A stretch of 64,000 nt of DNA from Anopheles merus (GCF_017562075.2 NW_024427627.1:69501-133500); one strand, 5' to 3'; counted from the stretch's first letter, positions 11,408-24,321 are shown. The notes: generated by a model from the sequence alone, not told the origin. A program made the numbers and translations.

Positions 11408-11872
11408 TAGAGATGGGTAAAGTAGGCAAAAATCCGGAGTCGACTCTGATTCGACTCCGATAAATTCGGAATCGACTCCGGAAGGTAGGTGCGCGCTGCA
11501 ATATCCGGAGTCGTTCGGAATCGTCCGAAAAGGCCCTGAGTCCTCCGGAATCGCCCGGAGTCGCCCGGAGTCGGAGTCGTCCGGAGTCGTTCGGAGTCGT
11601 TCGGAGTCGTTCGGAGTCGTCACGAGTCGTCCGGAGTCGTCCGGAGTCGTTCGGAGTCGTTCGGAGTCGTTCGGAGTCGTTCAACGACTCCAGACGATTC
11701 CGACTCCAGCGACTCCGGACGACTCCGGACGACTCCGGACGACTCGTGACGACTCCGAACGACTCCAACTCCGGGCGAATCTAGTGGTCCCATTTTGTCG
11801 GAGTCGGAATCGAACTAACAATAGCCGGAGTCGGATCGCAGTCGTGGGTGCGCTCCATATAGCACATCACTA
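11408..11872. mobile_element. hAT-type MITE filled with GGAGTCG minisatellite
   Basis: Flanks are a perfect 8-bp target duplication GTTTGAAT (11400-11407 and 11873-11880). The ends TAGAGATGGG and, in reverse complement, TAGTGATGTG are short inverted repeats of hAT (Buster-like) type. The interior is almost entirely a degenerate 10-11-bp tandem repeat, GGAGTCGTTC or GGAGTCGTCC, which reverses orientation near 11685 so that the element is a large imperfect hairpin. The 148-aa minus-strand open frame across it (Ser/Asp/Arg/Leu repeats) is a product of the repeat, not a gene. Confidence 0.88.
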
Positions 11873-11880
11873 GTTTGAAT

Positions 11881-14744
11881 CTCTATTTATTGAAATCAAA
11901 GCCTACTATTATACCAAATTTTACCCTTGCACGTTTACCCGATTATCCGCACGGACTGGATTGTTAGGATTTCCAAAAAAAATCTTACTCAAAAATCTTA
12001 CGTGGAAGAATTTGTAAGGATAAAATAATGGTTACTTGGTTTCGGATAAGCAAATTGGTAAAGAAAAACATTTATATTCGCATGCGCAACAATTACATTT
12101 AACCGTTAATATTTCAATTGGTTTGCTACAATTCTCAAACATACAAATTACTGCAGAGCTATAAGAACCGGCTAAATTTTTATGTTTTTGTGTTCTAAAA
12201 ACCTAGGAGGTAAACGAATAAAACGACCTCCATTCCGGCATTCCTTTTTCTACATCACAAATATCTTGATTACACACTGCCAGACTTATACACGTCGGAA
12301 ATATAGAAAACCATCATAATACAACCATAACTACGAGAGCTGCATACAAACGACCTACATTAAAGCCTTTTGCCCCGGAATCTTTTCCCACTTTTCAATA
12401 TCGCTTTCGCCAGACCAGCTCCGATCGGTCCTATGACAATGCGCAACAGCCTACTACCGCTACCGTCGCAAAACATAAGAAAACACAACTTTAACACAAA
12501 GCTGATACCTCGCACAAATAGCTCACGCTACGCAGAACCAACCCAATCGTGATGGCATAATTGTGTCAGGGCGAAACTGCAGCACATCAAAAATTATGCA
12601 CCACCATCGGCCGTCGTGTAAGGGTGCGCCCAGCTCGGTTCCAATTGTCTGCACGTGTTACCACCGAAAAATCGTAAAATTTCCCTCCGTTCAACCTAGC
12701 CGTGCCGTGCTTTCTTTCTACCAACGTCGGTCTGCCTCAAATGTGGACGCACACACACACACAGCATCGCCGAATCAGCATCGCCATTCGCAACGCTTGC
12801 CCCGATGTCAAACCCTCCGACAAGTGACACCATCCGTTACCAGGGGTTACGCAAGGATATGGAAGCGAATTGGCTAAACAAAAAAAAAGCATACACCCCT
12901 CCTCCGTTACCAGGGGGTTCTTGGATTTGCCAGCAGGGGAGAGAATAGCGGAAACAAAACATCCAAACCAAACCTCACCACCAGTGCTTGCCTTCTCTTT
13001 CTCTCTCAAGCGCGCGCGGGCACACACACTTTCATTCGAAAAGCGCTTTCTTCGTTTGAGCACCATCAGAAGGTCCTGCGGTCCTCTAGCGCAATCGAAG
13101 CGCGTCACCTGTTCCGAGCCGTGACAAATTTGGAATTTTGCGTATCATCCCGTTCCTGTCCGCCTCCCCAGTGGTGGTAAACGGAATGATTCTTACCTTT
13201 TTTTTCCTGCTTTCATCTGTCTTGTTCGTTTCGCTTTGCTACAGATCTCCATCCGGAGGACCTAGACGAACGGTGCCACACTCCCCAACCGGTGAAGTAA
13301 GCGAATTTATTGACATAGAACGCGACGTGTCCAATAAAATTTCCAAACTGATGTGACTTTTTGCAACGCAGCCCAAATGAGGGCATGAAGAGAGAGAGAG
13401 AGAGGATGGAGGCGCCCGGGTGCGCGTGGTTCAGCATTTTAAGACCGACACTAAAAAGCAAACACCTCGTCCATTCAGAGCAAAGCAATGGTAGTGTGGG
13501 CTACGTTCAACGAACGGCAATACAGTGGACAGCACAGGTAGAAGAAGCCAAAGGGTGTCTCGTTTGATCGGTACACCAGCGCCCCCCGTAAAGAACTCGC
13601 GCGCTGCCCAAATGATGTCGTCGTAAACGGGTCAACTAGTCTAATGCTGCATAACATTACGGAGAAATTTGTACCCCTAGCACATAAAGCACCATAAAAG
13701 CGTAACCCTCTGATCTGATCCTGAGCGAAGCTGTGCGGCCAGCAGTAGCTGTGCTATTTGGACCAAACTTCTTCGAACCCTTCGCACACGTGCACCGAGC
13801 AAAGAGACCGCTGTACATCCTTCCCCAACCGTAAACCGCTCGCATAAAATCCCAAACCGTCCGCCTCTCGCAAAGCCATACGTCAACCATCAAAGTGAGG
13901 CGCGAAAAAATACACTCCTTACACGAATTGGGTACGGTAAATTTTATGCTACTCAAATAACCATTCGGAACGATTACGCCACGGCAGATGATGGACCATT
14001 TCCATTACTCCGGGGTACAGAAAGGGAAGGGGGCGATGGGTCGAAGTGTTCTTTCCGGTCCTTCTTCTTGTCCTGTTTTGGGGGAAAACGTTCACGACAC
14101 ACGGGACACATTCAGGTTTACGCGCTGTAAATACCGTGACGGTGATGGACCATTTAAAAATGCCATTCTTGGATGGTTTCAACCTCTACACTCGTCACAT
14201 GGGGGTTGCTGTGTGATCGTGTTGGCTTGCACCCTCACCCTACAGACGCTTGTTTCTGGAGCGAACAAGTGTTAAATGGATGGTTTTAGCTCGAGCGGGC
14301 CCCGGTTGCTCAGTGACATCGATATGGCGCTAATCGATGGAACTAATTTCAATTACTGATACAATTTTCCACCACAATTCGATTCGCACGGTTCGTGTTT
14401 TGTTGACAACGAACACTTGCACTGCTTTGTCCGGATTACCGAAGGTATGGGTATGGGTTTGATTTGTAATTGGCATCATTCGGATAGTTCAATTAAATTT
14501 ATATTGTTAAAAATATAATATCTTGTACAAACGATCGAAACATGTCAAATGAGTTCTAGTTATTCTTCTTTTTTTCACGCAACAATTTTAGCCGATCTAG
14601 GTAAGCCTGTCGTTGGATTGGGTATGTATGATTACAACTTAGCTAAGAGCTCAACATCATAAATATTTTTAGGTGATCCGCGTTTTGATGCAATTTATTT
14701 CCATGCCGGTGTATACAAAGCTTTCGAGATTTTTTGTTTGAATA
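11881..14744. other. Intergenic sequence without recognised genes
   Basis: About 12200-14300 is GC-richer than its surroundings and appears unique. Short CA and GA microsatellites lie near 12752 and 13390. Frames of 60-120 codons are present on both strands but none has a recognisable domain, signal peptide or splice context. Candidate regulatory DNA only. Confidence 0.5.
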
Positions 14745-14769
14745 CGCAGCCAGATAACCAGTTCTTGTT

Positions 14770-14870
14770 ACGGGGGGCTTGACCCATATGAGGCTTGAAC
14801 CCACGACGGACATGTTGTTAAGGCGTGCGCGTTACCAACTGTATCACGAAGCTACCCCACTGTAGAGTAT
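14770..14870 (-). mobile_element. Truncated tRNA-derived SINE (minus orientation)
   Basis: GAGGCTTGAACCCACGACGG followed by ACATGTTGTTAAGGCGTG and ACCAACTGTATCACGA is the reverse complement of the tRNA-like head of the SINE at 57686, including its B-box-like part. The 3' body is largely missing. Confidence 0.6.
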
Positions 14871-14954
14871 CTTGTTTGAAATTATTTTTACAATCAATTG
14901 TTAATCTATAAAATATATATGATCTATTATATCATTGATATCCCAGGGTAAATA

Positions 14955-15185
14955 CAGTCAGTCCAAAAAGTATTCGTCTAGCTGAATATTTTTCAGAAAA
15001 AGGCGAATTATGGCCGCAAAAGGCATGGGGTGGTAAAAGTAATCACGGGGTTTGATAAATGAACTATCAATACACACGTACTGCTAAAAATAAGCTTTAA
15101 AATAGTGCAATAACAACTAAATTATTTAAAAAACTAAAAAAAGTCATTTGATTGGTGCGCAAAAAGTATTCGTCTATCAGACTTT
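14955..15185. repeat. Left inverted repeat of the Tc1-like element, with two direct-repeat transposase-site candidates
   Basis: Outer motif CCAAAAAGTATTCGTCTAG near 14963 and inner motif CGCAAAAAGTATTCGTCTAT near 15163 are direct repeats within one inverted repeat, the expected paired transposase-binding sites. Confidence 0.85.
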
Positions 15186-16404
15186 TGGCGTAATATGCGT
15201 ATGAAAACAAAGGTTATGGAATCAAAAAATGTCCTGATCTTGTTTCTTATTGCATTTATGACTATTGATGACTACTTGCGCAACGCAAGAACTCATTTTA
15301 ACCTTTTAAAAGGCGTATTTTTGATCCACTCCAGGCGTATCCACATCCTACAAGACTTGTTCCAATTATTCTCTGGTAGAAAAATGGCATTTCCGGACTA
15401 CGTGGCCAAGTTCCATTGAAAAAATGGCAACTGATATCATGTTGAGAGTCTACTAATTCATTTTCATCAGTTTGGTGTCAGCTGGTTTAGTGCTTCGGGC
15501 AAATGACAATGCTCTGTATGTTCTCCAGCTCGACTGTTCTTGAAACATGTGATACATTTTAAGTAAAATTTTTCAGAACTGGGACTCAAAGTACTTAAAA
15601 ACTGCATGAATATGTTTCCCCATCTCGTCTCCTATCAATTTGAATCATTTTTCTAGCGCACCTTTCCTCACGGAGTCCTAGTATCATGACATCATGGTGC
15701 TACCGTTACACGAGATTTTGCTGCTGCATCATAGTAGACTGTTTTCGCTATGGTAGACGTCGGCTTTATGACCTTGGCGATTTAAACATGTTTTAATATG
15801 TTAGTAGAGCCTAATTTGAAATAAATTCCTGAATTATTTGATGCACCTTAACAGATTTGGCCACTTTCTGTGTACGGTATTATTCAAACAAAACATGTTT
15901 GTAACAACTCACTCATTCAAGCTATTACATGACCAGCTACGATGAAATGCAGCATGGCCCATCAACCAAATGTGACCCATCTCTTTTCCTGATCTTATTG
16001 GCCATCACAAAATGCACTGATTCGTTGGCAAAATTTAATTTTTTGGACATTAAACCGCTTCTTTCGTTAGATTAACCGTCAAGGATGGCTCCTTACATGG
16101 CAGTTTGTCACACAATTAGTGTCAGAAAAATGGCCAAACTCTGATCAAATGAAGGAACGAGGCCTCCCATACATTTTGTAACCTTCAAAAATGGGTAGGA
16201 TAGGTTATGCATAGGATTAAGATACGATTTTCGCCATCATGCTCCAATCATTTAACTCCCCCGTCTTTAGTGCCTCTCTGACCGCTTGAAGTGCAATTGA
16301 AACAACAGAAATGCATTAATTTAGAAGGAAGTCACCAGTAGATTGATAATAATAAATTTAATTCACGTCTACGTAGTGTTAGTCCAGCGTAAATAATTAA
16401 AAAG

Positions 16405-16632
16405 CTAGATGGACGAATACTTTTTGCGCGCCCATCAAACGACTTTTTTTAGTTGTTTATGTATTTTGGATGCTATTGCACTATTTAAATGCTTATTTTT
16501 TAGCAAAACGTGTGTATTGATGGTCCCTTTATCAAACCTCATCATTACTTTTATCGCCCCATACGTATTGCGGCCATAATTCGCCTTTTTCTGGAAAATA
16601 TTCAGCTAGGCGAATACTTTTTGGACTGACTG
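16405..16632. repeat. Right inverted repeat of the Tc1-like element
   Basis: The mirror image of the left repeat. The inner motif GACGAATACTTTTTGCGC lies near 16410 and the outer motif GCGAATACTTTTTGGACTG near 16610. It ends in ACTG followed by TA. Confidence 0.85.
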
Positions 16633-16674
16633 TATATCAGGAGGTGTTGGAATTTTTAGTAATGCAGATTGCTA

Positions 16675-17491
16675 GACAATGACATCCTTGGCACGATCCT
16701 CTACCGGTCCCTCCAATTTCTTGGCTTCGCGGACGACATCGACATCATCGGCAGGACAACAGCGAAGGTGTGTGAGGCGTACACCTGACTCAAACGCCAA
16801 GCAGCAAGAATTGGATTGAGAACCAATGTGACGAAGACGAAGTACCTGTTTGCCGGAGAGTCAGACCATCTGGGAAGCAGTGTATTAGTTGACGGTGACA
16901 ATCTCGAGATAGTAAAGGAGTTCTTCTTTCTTGGGACGGTTGTTACTTCGGACAATGACATCAGCAGCGAAATCCGGAGACGTATTGTCCAGGGGAATCG
17001 TGCATACTATGCGCTTCATGGACTGCTGAGATCCAGAAGACTTCGAGCCCGCACGAAATGTGAGATATATCGCACATTGATTCGCCCGGTGGTCCTCTAC
17101 GGACACGAGTCCTGGACCATCCGAGCGGGCGAAGGTCTGGGCGTGTTTGAGCGACGCATCCTAAGGACCTTCTTTGGCGATTAGTTCGAGCTTGGAGCGT
17201 GGAGGAGACGACGAACCGATCATCCTGACGGTGGCGAAGGCTGGCAGGATACGATGGCTGGGGCACGTCATGAGGATGCCGGACTCATACCCCATTAAGA
17301 AGGTGTTCGACAGCGATCCCCATTTCGGCATAAGGCGCAGGGGAGCACAGCGAACTCGATGGCTGGACCAGGAGAAGCGAGACCTGACGGAGATCGGGTG
17401 TCTACATGGATGGGAGACTGCAGCCAGGGACCGAGTATCCTGGAGAATTACTGTTGAGCGGGCCATGTCACACCGACATGCTCTATCGTGA
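16675..17491 (+). pseudogene. Non-LTR retrotransposon reverse transcriptase, C-terminal fragment (decayed)
   Basis: The frame shows the reverse transcriptase active-site motif FADDIDIIGR (about 16733-16762) and then the thumb and C-terminal region of an insect non-LTR element: KTKYLFAGES, FLGTVVTSDNDISSEIRRR, YGHESWTIRAGE, then RIRWLGHVMRM and WLDQEKRDLTEIG. The reading frame is broken by a TGA after the active site (about 16787) and a frameshift near 17180-17200. The last part stays open to TGA at 17489-17491. Everything N-terminal to the palm is missing, as expected for 5' truncation. A GA-rich tail follows 18 bp later. A related fragment lies inverted at 25498-26037. Clade not assigned. 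Confidence 0.85.
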
Positions 17492-17505
17492 GCAGGCCAA
17501 CAAGG

Positions 17506-17509
<4 letters not shown>

Positions 17510-17586
<77 letters not shown>
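17510..17586 (+). repeat. (GA)n microsatellite at the 3' end of the reverse transcriptase fragment
   Basis: About 38 GA units with one ATA interruption. Its position right after the element's stop codon suggests it is or replaced the retrotransposon tail. Confidence 0.9.
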
Positions 17587-17587
<1 letters not shown>

Positions 17588-20500
17588 ATTGTTAAGAAAT
17601 TTAATATTATTATTTTCCATAAATTGTGGCTAAAATCCACTGCTGTATCTGTGTATCTTTCCAGAAACAACGATTTTACTGTTAATTAAAGCAAATTCAA
17701 AATAATAAAAAACAACTTCCGGTTTTTTTTAGTATGACTATTCTACTACATTTTGGTAGTTGTTTAGACTTCTAGAGAAATAAGTCTGTTTTTGTGCATT
17801 TAATAGCGCTATTGTAGAAAAAAAGAATACGATTTCAAAACATACTGATTCAATTCAAATCAATTGTATTTATAATAGTGTCTTTATAATAGTAGGTAAT
17901 AATTTGTAATAGTAGCGTGCAATATCAAAGATTTTGTAGCATGATAATCATTCACATCGTAAAGAAATACTTAACTTTGCTTTTGAAATCCTACAGTCCC
18001 AAATGATGGTGTTGTATTTCTTTATAGAACCGTGGATGTGTCACTAGCAGTAAAAACGGATTTAGTTTGCTCCACGCGACCTCCACAGCCATTTGCTCGA
18101 TCGAACGATCGAAACGGGTTGGCTGCGTTGCATTAAACTAATCAGAAACAATGCCGCAACCACGCGTACGATCAACGATCAATCGACATGTTGAAAACGT
18201 ATCAGGTTTAGCAAGTAAGAATAAAAAACATGTTTCAATTAGGTATAAAAAGGACAAAAATAGCGTAATAAAATCAATGTTAAGCATCAGATCTACCATT
18301 TAGCTTAGCCGCAGCCGAAGTCAGCTTCATGTGATACAACATTTATCGTCTTTTTCTTATTACAACGGGACCATCGACATTTTAAACGTCATTTAAAGGT
18401 TTCAATAACTCAATTGATTTTAATTTTATTTTGTAAATGTGTTTTAATTTTCCACAATCACTATCAGTACTATCACCACTATTACACTAATCCTTAAGTG
18501 CACTCTATCAAAACGCAAACTTCCATGCGTTCACTTCAAAGACAGTATCGAAAAAGACATGTCTCTGCCGTTTAACTATGTTGTATTGTTTGAGCCTTCA
18601 AGTCGTATCAAAACCGGTCACTGGACGCACCTAACCATGGTTCAATTGCACGAAATTGCATAGTCATATTCTACATTTCAGCAACAAATAGAAGAGAAAA
18701 AAACTAAGCCAAAACCTCACGCCATTTTGCGATGAATCGTGGACCGTGTGCAGTTGCACCGTTCATGTTCTCACCGTATGGCGCCTTTCGCGCAAAAGTC
18801 TCCGTTTGTGTCGCTGCTGTCGTGCAGGAAGTGGTGGCCGTAGCTGTTCAACGTCTGTGTAGCCCGCTGGAGGCTGGTAAGCATCCCCGTCGCGTCGGTT
18901 AGAACATTTGTGCTCGGTGATGGCCCTTCTCGTCAGCCTGTCGGGAGGATTAGAAGATAATACGCTGATGTTTGATTACTGTGCAATACAACGTTTGCGA
19001 TGGAACATCGTATTGGTTTGGGGAAGGACTTTAGGATGGCTTCATGTTTGTCCTAAGGTGTACTGAGTGTTTTCGAAAGCAAGGGGTTTTTTGCAAGCAT
19101 TTTCAATAAGTTTGCATGATCGAAAAATAACCAAATAAGTTCACATAAATTATACAAAATAAAGCATAAACTAGGAGTTTGTTAATCGAAGCTTTATTAT
19201 GAATATTGAATAGAAGTATAGTTAAATATTCCAAACTACCTTTTCCGTATTCAAATTAAATATAAACAAATGATATTACTCACACACATACTGCAATTCA
19301 CGTTTAATATCAACATTTACCGTACAAAATTGCAATAAACACCAACAGAAGGCACTTGCTCAACTAGAAAACAAAGCTACGATTCACCTTCAAATTTGTT
19401 CGATGACCCAATCTGTACTGAAACCCATCTCCCGTTTCAATGTGCAACTTCATACGCACCTTTCCTTTATCATGGCTCAGAGCCACAGGTCCTAGGGATA
19501 AACAATTTTTATTCAACTCGATCCACCCTTACCTAAGCACAGGGGCTCCAACCGTCATACCTGCTGTGCCTATGTTTTTATCCTCTTTATTCCCTCCCAC
19601 TGATACTCGCCATCCCTTCCAGTGACAGGACTCAACTCGTTGCTAACTCAGCGAGTGTGTAAAACGCGCAACCGAATCTCAACTCGTGTGCCCGTAGCTC
19701 TTAACAAGAAATGGAACAACCTTTTCCCAATAAAAATGTGCAGAATGTAAAAAGAAGCTTACTCCTGGTCACCCTCGTACATTGGCAGCAACATCGTGCT
19801 TGTTGAGTGTGTAGACAACGGCAGCCAAACACCGGAACCGGAACAAGTAGAAATTATTCCCGGATAATCCCTATGTGCCCGCACACGTCGAACGAGACGA
19901 GACGAGCCTACCTTCGTACCGTTCTTAACAATATGCTCATGTCAGCCGGTTGTTGTTGCTCTGCGCCCAGTTGTTTACGTTTGCTGATGCTATTTTTATG
20001 CACACTTCACTTGACAGGAGGACTTCCTTTGCCGAGGGTCCGAGATAGATTGGCAAAGCTTTTTCGAGTAAAACGCAACAAAACGAACGAATAAACGAAC
20101 GAACAGCACGGTACACGGTTTGGCATCGGATGAATGAGCGAGCGGACTGGACAAGTGCTGGTACGGATCGGGTTAGAAGTGCATGTGATATGCTTGCTTG
20201 TTGAGATCAGCACATGAGATGGCATTGCATCTCAGCGTGGACGATGGTTTAGATCAAGGGAAGAATCTGGCTCCTACGATGGACATACATGTAGAATCTG
20301 GTAACGAGGTTGTTGACGTACACTCTACCCATTTTGAATAAAATCAAAGTGTTGGTCTTGTGTGCAGTTGAAATTTATTGTTTCACTTTTTTTACTTCTA
20401 GACTACAAAACAAATCGCAGCCATGATATTTTTTTTTATTTGACGTTTATATTTCGTCAGAGCATTTAAATGATATTTGTCTGAAACCAGCAATTTACTA

Positions 20501-20818
20501 CATTAAACCAGCTATTTACTCGTTTAGGACAATTTTTCATCAAAATAGCTCAAGCTACAAACACTTAGATGTATAAAGCACTTCAATCGGGAACATCCAT
20601 GTTTTCCTCGTTATAACAACGAAATGAGTGAAAATAAAGTAAAACAAAATGTTTCCATACAACATGTTTCTCGTTTAAATTAATAGTTTTAACTTGGAAA
20701 AATTGTACAATGGTAATTGAAAAGTCTAAAATTAAAGATGAAGATGACACTGCAACACAACACGACGCTACTACAAGTGTTAAGATTTAAATTAAGATTA
20801 CAAACGCAATGATGTGCC
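17588..20818. other. Intergenic sequence, no gene recognised
   Basis: Mostly AT-rich. Islands of higher GC occur at about 18000-18200, 18700-18960 and 19430-20290. A small palindromic CGATCGAACGATCG sits near 18096. No coding domain, RNA gene or transposon end was recognised. Confidence 0.5.
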
Positions 20819-21775
20819 CAGTGCTGCAAAATGTCATGAGCATCACGAGATTTTCACCAACGAAAACAATGAACATATCCGTGGTCCAAGCTCAAGCTCA
20901 TTGCTGATACTCATTGAAGGTGCGTCATGACATGTCGAACGTGACATGCGAATGCTTGAGTCTAACGCGATACTCTGACTGACAAGTTGAGCTTAATGCC
21001 GTAGCAAGTATAAATCATGACTTTCCCTGGCTATGAACATGAACCAACACTGCTGATTGAAACGAATTTCAAATCAGCTCACGTACACAACTGTGATGAT
21101 CAGAGGTGAGACTCAAACAGTTGGTGGACTGACTAAATGCCCAAATGCTTGGTGACATTTTTTGTAGCACCCAACTATTGGTCACTCACGTGGTCATGAC
21201 ATTTTCTCCCTATGATAATCACGACATTCTTAGGACATACTTGGCATGTGGTCCCAAACAACCAAATGAGCATGCTTTCTCGCTATGACTGCTTTGATGG
21301 TCTGTTGGATAGAATGATTAAGCGTTTGAGAAAGAAAGTATGCTCATTACGTTGCTTGGGACCACTCGCACGCACTACAAACCTCCCATGACCATCGCGA
21401 TGATCACCAACAGGAAATATCCCGACCAAGTGACTGACCAATAGTTGGTTGCACACGATGTCACCAAGCATGTGATGGTCGCACCAACTGTTTGAGTCTC
21501 ACCTCTGATCATCACAGCAGAGCTCGTGACACTGAAATGATTTTGTTTCAGCTAAAATTTGTCAAGACTAAGTCAGTGACATTTTGCAGAACTGATCACA
21601 GTAAAAAAGACATGACATGACATGACTGATTGACCAAAGAATAGTCGCAAAATGTCATGAAGCTTGTATTGGTCACACCAATCGTTTTGAGTATCAACTC
21701 TGAACGTGACACTGATATGGATTTTGTTTTAGTCAGATTTTTTATGATATTGACAGAGACATTTTGCAGCTCCAG
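20819..21775. mobile_element. Foldback-type element with long inverted arms
   Basis: The arms are visible as GATCAGAGGTGAGACTCAAA near 21098 against its reverse complement near 21492-21515, with further paired blocks (CAACTATTGG and TCACCAAGCA regions) toward a centre near 21305. The outer ends GCTGCAAAATGTCATGA (20823) and GACATTTTGCAGCTCC (21757) are also inverted. A second end-like ACATTTTGCAG lies near 21569, so the copy may be composite. There is no transposase frame. The boundaries are approximate and I see no perfect target duplication. Confidence 0.65.
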
Positions 21776-24321
21776 ATGCGTCTCTTCTAACTATTTATCA
21801 ATTTTTACAAGGCCGGAAAGCGTTGTATTAACATATTAATTTGTACCTTTGTTGATTCATGGAACTAAAAAAATGTATAATTATAAAACTATACATTCAT
21901 TGAAAATTTAACAAACTATTATCGTGCCTAATAAAATTGCCCTTAAATATCGCTGCATTTAAAAAGACCTATATACATTCAAGCATGGAATGGAAAATTT
22001 CCTAATTGACTCAATGATTAGAACTAAACCTGAAAAAAGTACTTAGCACAAACAATCAAATACAGTCTAACCATTGCACTCCAAAGATCATGTGTTTAAA
22101 ACAATGCAATTTCAAACAGTTTTAGCAGCAAAAAAGCGCATTAGTTCTTTAACACAAATAAAAGATCACTAGCGGAACCCGATACGAAGTACATTGCCAG
22201 AACGATACAAACGGCTGCAATTATCATACAAGATGTGTGTTTTTTCAGCTTTTTATCGTTTTCCAGTATCCAGCATATTTCCGTTTATTAGTTCCGCGAG
22301 CGGCTGCTCATTTGACGTTGCAAAGTGCGAATACCTCAATGAATGCATGTTTGGGATGGTTCTAAATCTCGTTCGCTCTCTCTTTTTTGATTGGTTAGGG
22401 ATTTTTCCCCAAGAACGAACCATTCTCGGCCAGTACCTAGCGTAGCGCATTTCATAAACAGACTCACCCGATCCGACGAGCACACAACTTACGTACGTAC
22501 GGTACGTACGTACGGTACGTACGTACGGTACGTACGTACTTCACCGTAACGCCTTTTTGCTTTGAAATATTTCACATTCAGCTAAAAATCCATCCTGCTA
22601 AACGATGAATTTGCCCCTAGGACCGATCCACACAGGCTGGTGCTTTGGGGAACCGTCGAACCGTCGAGAGTCGCTGACCCATCGAGAAGGGTATCGTTGC
22701 ATGTACTGCCGATAGAAGTAGTAAAACAAAAAACAGACAGGGATAAACACAGCACAAAAACCATACACACTTACCCGAAAAACCTGGGTTGAAACGTTTC
22801 CGGAAAATTAATTTTGCCCACTTTTTTCTTCATGCTAGTCCAATTTTTGACTCCTATGACCCTCGACTTTTGGCTGCTTGCAGCATCCCACGCAATACAG
22901 CAGCAAAAGATGGGACTCCTTTTTGTTGGTTTTTTGGTTTGCTTCACTCTTGTTCAAGTTGGCAGCAAATACTCTCCGTCATCATTCATCCGATGATCGT
23001 GCGTCGAGTGGCGGCGAGCGAACGAGCAAAAGGGTTGCCTTTTGCGGTGGCAATGCGAGGATCCACGCTTGGGCACAAAAAGAAACCCATAGCCAAAAGC
23101 CAAACTCAATCGTTCGCTTAGTGTGTTTCATGCACAGCCGCAACGCGTTCGAGTTTCGTTGCCGTTCATTCCCGTTTGGTCGTTCTTTTTGTTTATGCCG
23201 CAAACTGTTTTGCTATTTCAAATAGTCATCAAACCTAGCCACCAAGCCAGTACAATTGACGGATGTGTTTCGGATTGCTAATGACCACAAATGCATCCTG
23301 ACGGGATTTGGAATACAGTTTAGGATTTTAAGATTATAATGCAAATAATTATTTTCACTGTAATATATAAACTTTGATTCAACGTTAAGACTGTTTTAAA
23401 TTTAATTTTTAGATCAATTGCTTCAGTTTGTTGGTCACAATTTATTGTATAGCTCTTATTTTATTACACTATTTTTCTTCTACTTTTTTCCATCCACGGT
23501 TAGGTGATTATAAGGTTTAACCAGCGCATCAGGAATACAGAAATTAGACTTTACTATGTTGAAAAGGTAAAGCTTATTATAATTCTGTTAAAAGAAAGTC
23601 AAATTGATATAAAATTCTAATGTAATGTTCCATTGTCAATTGTAATACCTAATCCATTACATGGCCTTACCATACAAAACAAAGATGTCCTCGACCCCAA
23701 AACAGTGGAAGATAAGCTATCTTCTAGATCAGGGCTGAACTTTTAAATTAATGAACCGGATTGAAGAAAACTATGAACCTTTCATATATAAGACAATCAA
23801 TTCGTACTTTCTCTGTTTCAGACTTCAGCGCGATTTTCGAAAACATGATCATTTGATGAATATGAATATGAAATGATCATGATTTGTTTTTTTTTATGTG
23901 AAATATCGTTTGGAGTAGTAACGCTGCCGTCGTTACAAGTGTTTATTTAAAACTTACATCATTTAGCAATGAAGCACTTATCCTTGGATATAAATTGAAA
24001 ATATTAGCTATGGCTTTTGCTAATAAACAATATCAATTTGCTGATTTTTTCCCAATCTTTTCTCACTGATAAGTAATAAGTTATTCATCATAAAAGAACA
24101 GATTTCAAATATAGTTTTGCACAAATGCAATAACAAATAATTAAATAATTTGAACCTTAAGTAATTTGACTAGATGGAGAAATAATGTATCTTATAGATT
24201 CAAACCATGACAAAAAATCAACGAACATTTGTGCAAAAATTATCGACAATGACATTAACTTAACGATATATTGCTTGTAATCCAAGAACTACTCAATAAA
24301 ATATTAGTCAAATGCCTAGAT
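21776..24321. other. Intergenic sequence with one short minisatellite, no gene recognised
   Basis: About 22190-23290 is GC-richer and unique-looking. The rest is AT-rich. Open frames of 60-115 codons on both strands in 22194-23225 have no recognisable domain and overlap each other. Confidence 0.5.
22490..22539. repeat. Self-complementary 13-bp tandem repeat (TACGTACGTACGG)n
   Basis: About 3.8 copies of TACGTACGTACGG without change. Each unit is itself palindromic (ACGTACGT), so the array can form hairpins on either strand. Confidence 0.92.

Larger units (their letters stand above)
14955..16632 (-). mobile_element. Tc1-like DNA transposon with IR/DR ends; transposase decayed
   Basis: The element runs from CAGTCAGTCCAAAAAGTATT to its inverted copy and is flanked by TA on both sides (14953-14954, 16633-16634), the Tc1/mariner target. 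The inverted repeats are about 230 bp (14955-15185 and 16405-16632). Each carries the motif AAAAAGTATTCGTC at both its outer and inner border, the IR/DR arrangement of Tc1-type elements such as Sleeping Beauty and Minos. Its length (1678 bp) is typical. On the minus strand near 15940 a short frame contains HAAFHRS, like the Tc1 transposase core, but stops and indels prevent a full protein. Confidence 0.88.

Noticed and set aside
11500..11760. CRISPR-like regular repeat array
   Set aside because: The units are degenerate, contiguous without spacers, reverse in orientation, and belong to a eukaryotic MITE.
11322..11768. 148-aa minus-strand frame rich in Ser-Glu-Arg-Leu-Arg-Thr repeats
   Set aside because: It reads through the GGAGTCG minisatellite of the hAT MITE; a 10-11-bp unit without stops gives an open frame by chance.
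17161..17670. 169-aa minus-strand frame with long Ser-Leu repeats
   Set aside because: It is antisense of the reverse transcriptase fragment plus the GA microsatellite.
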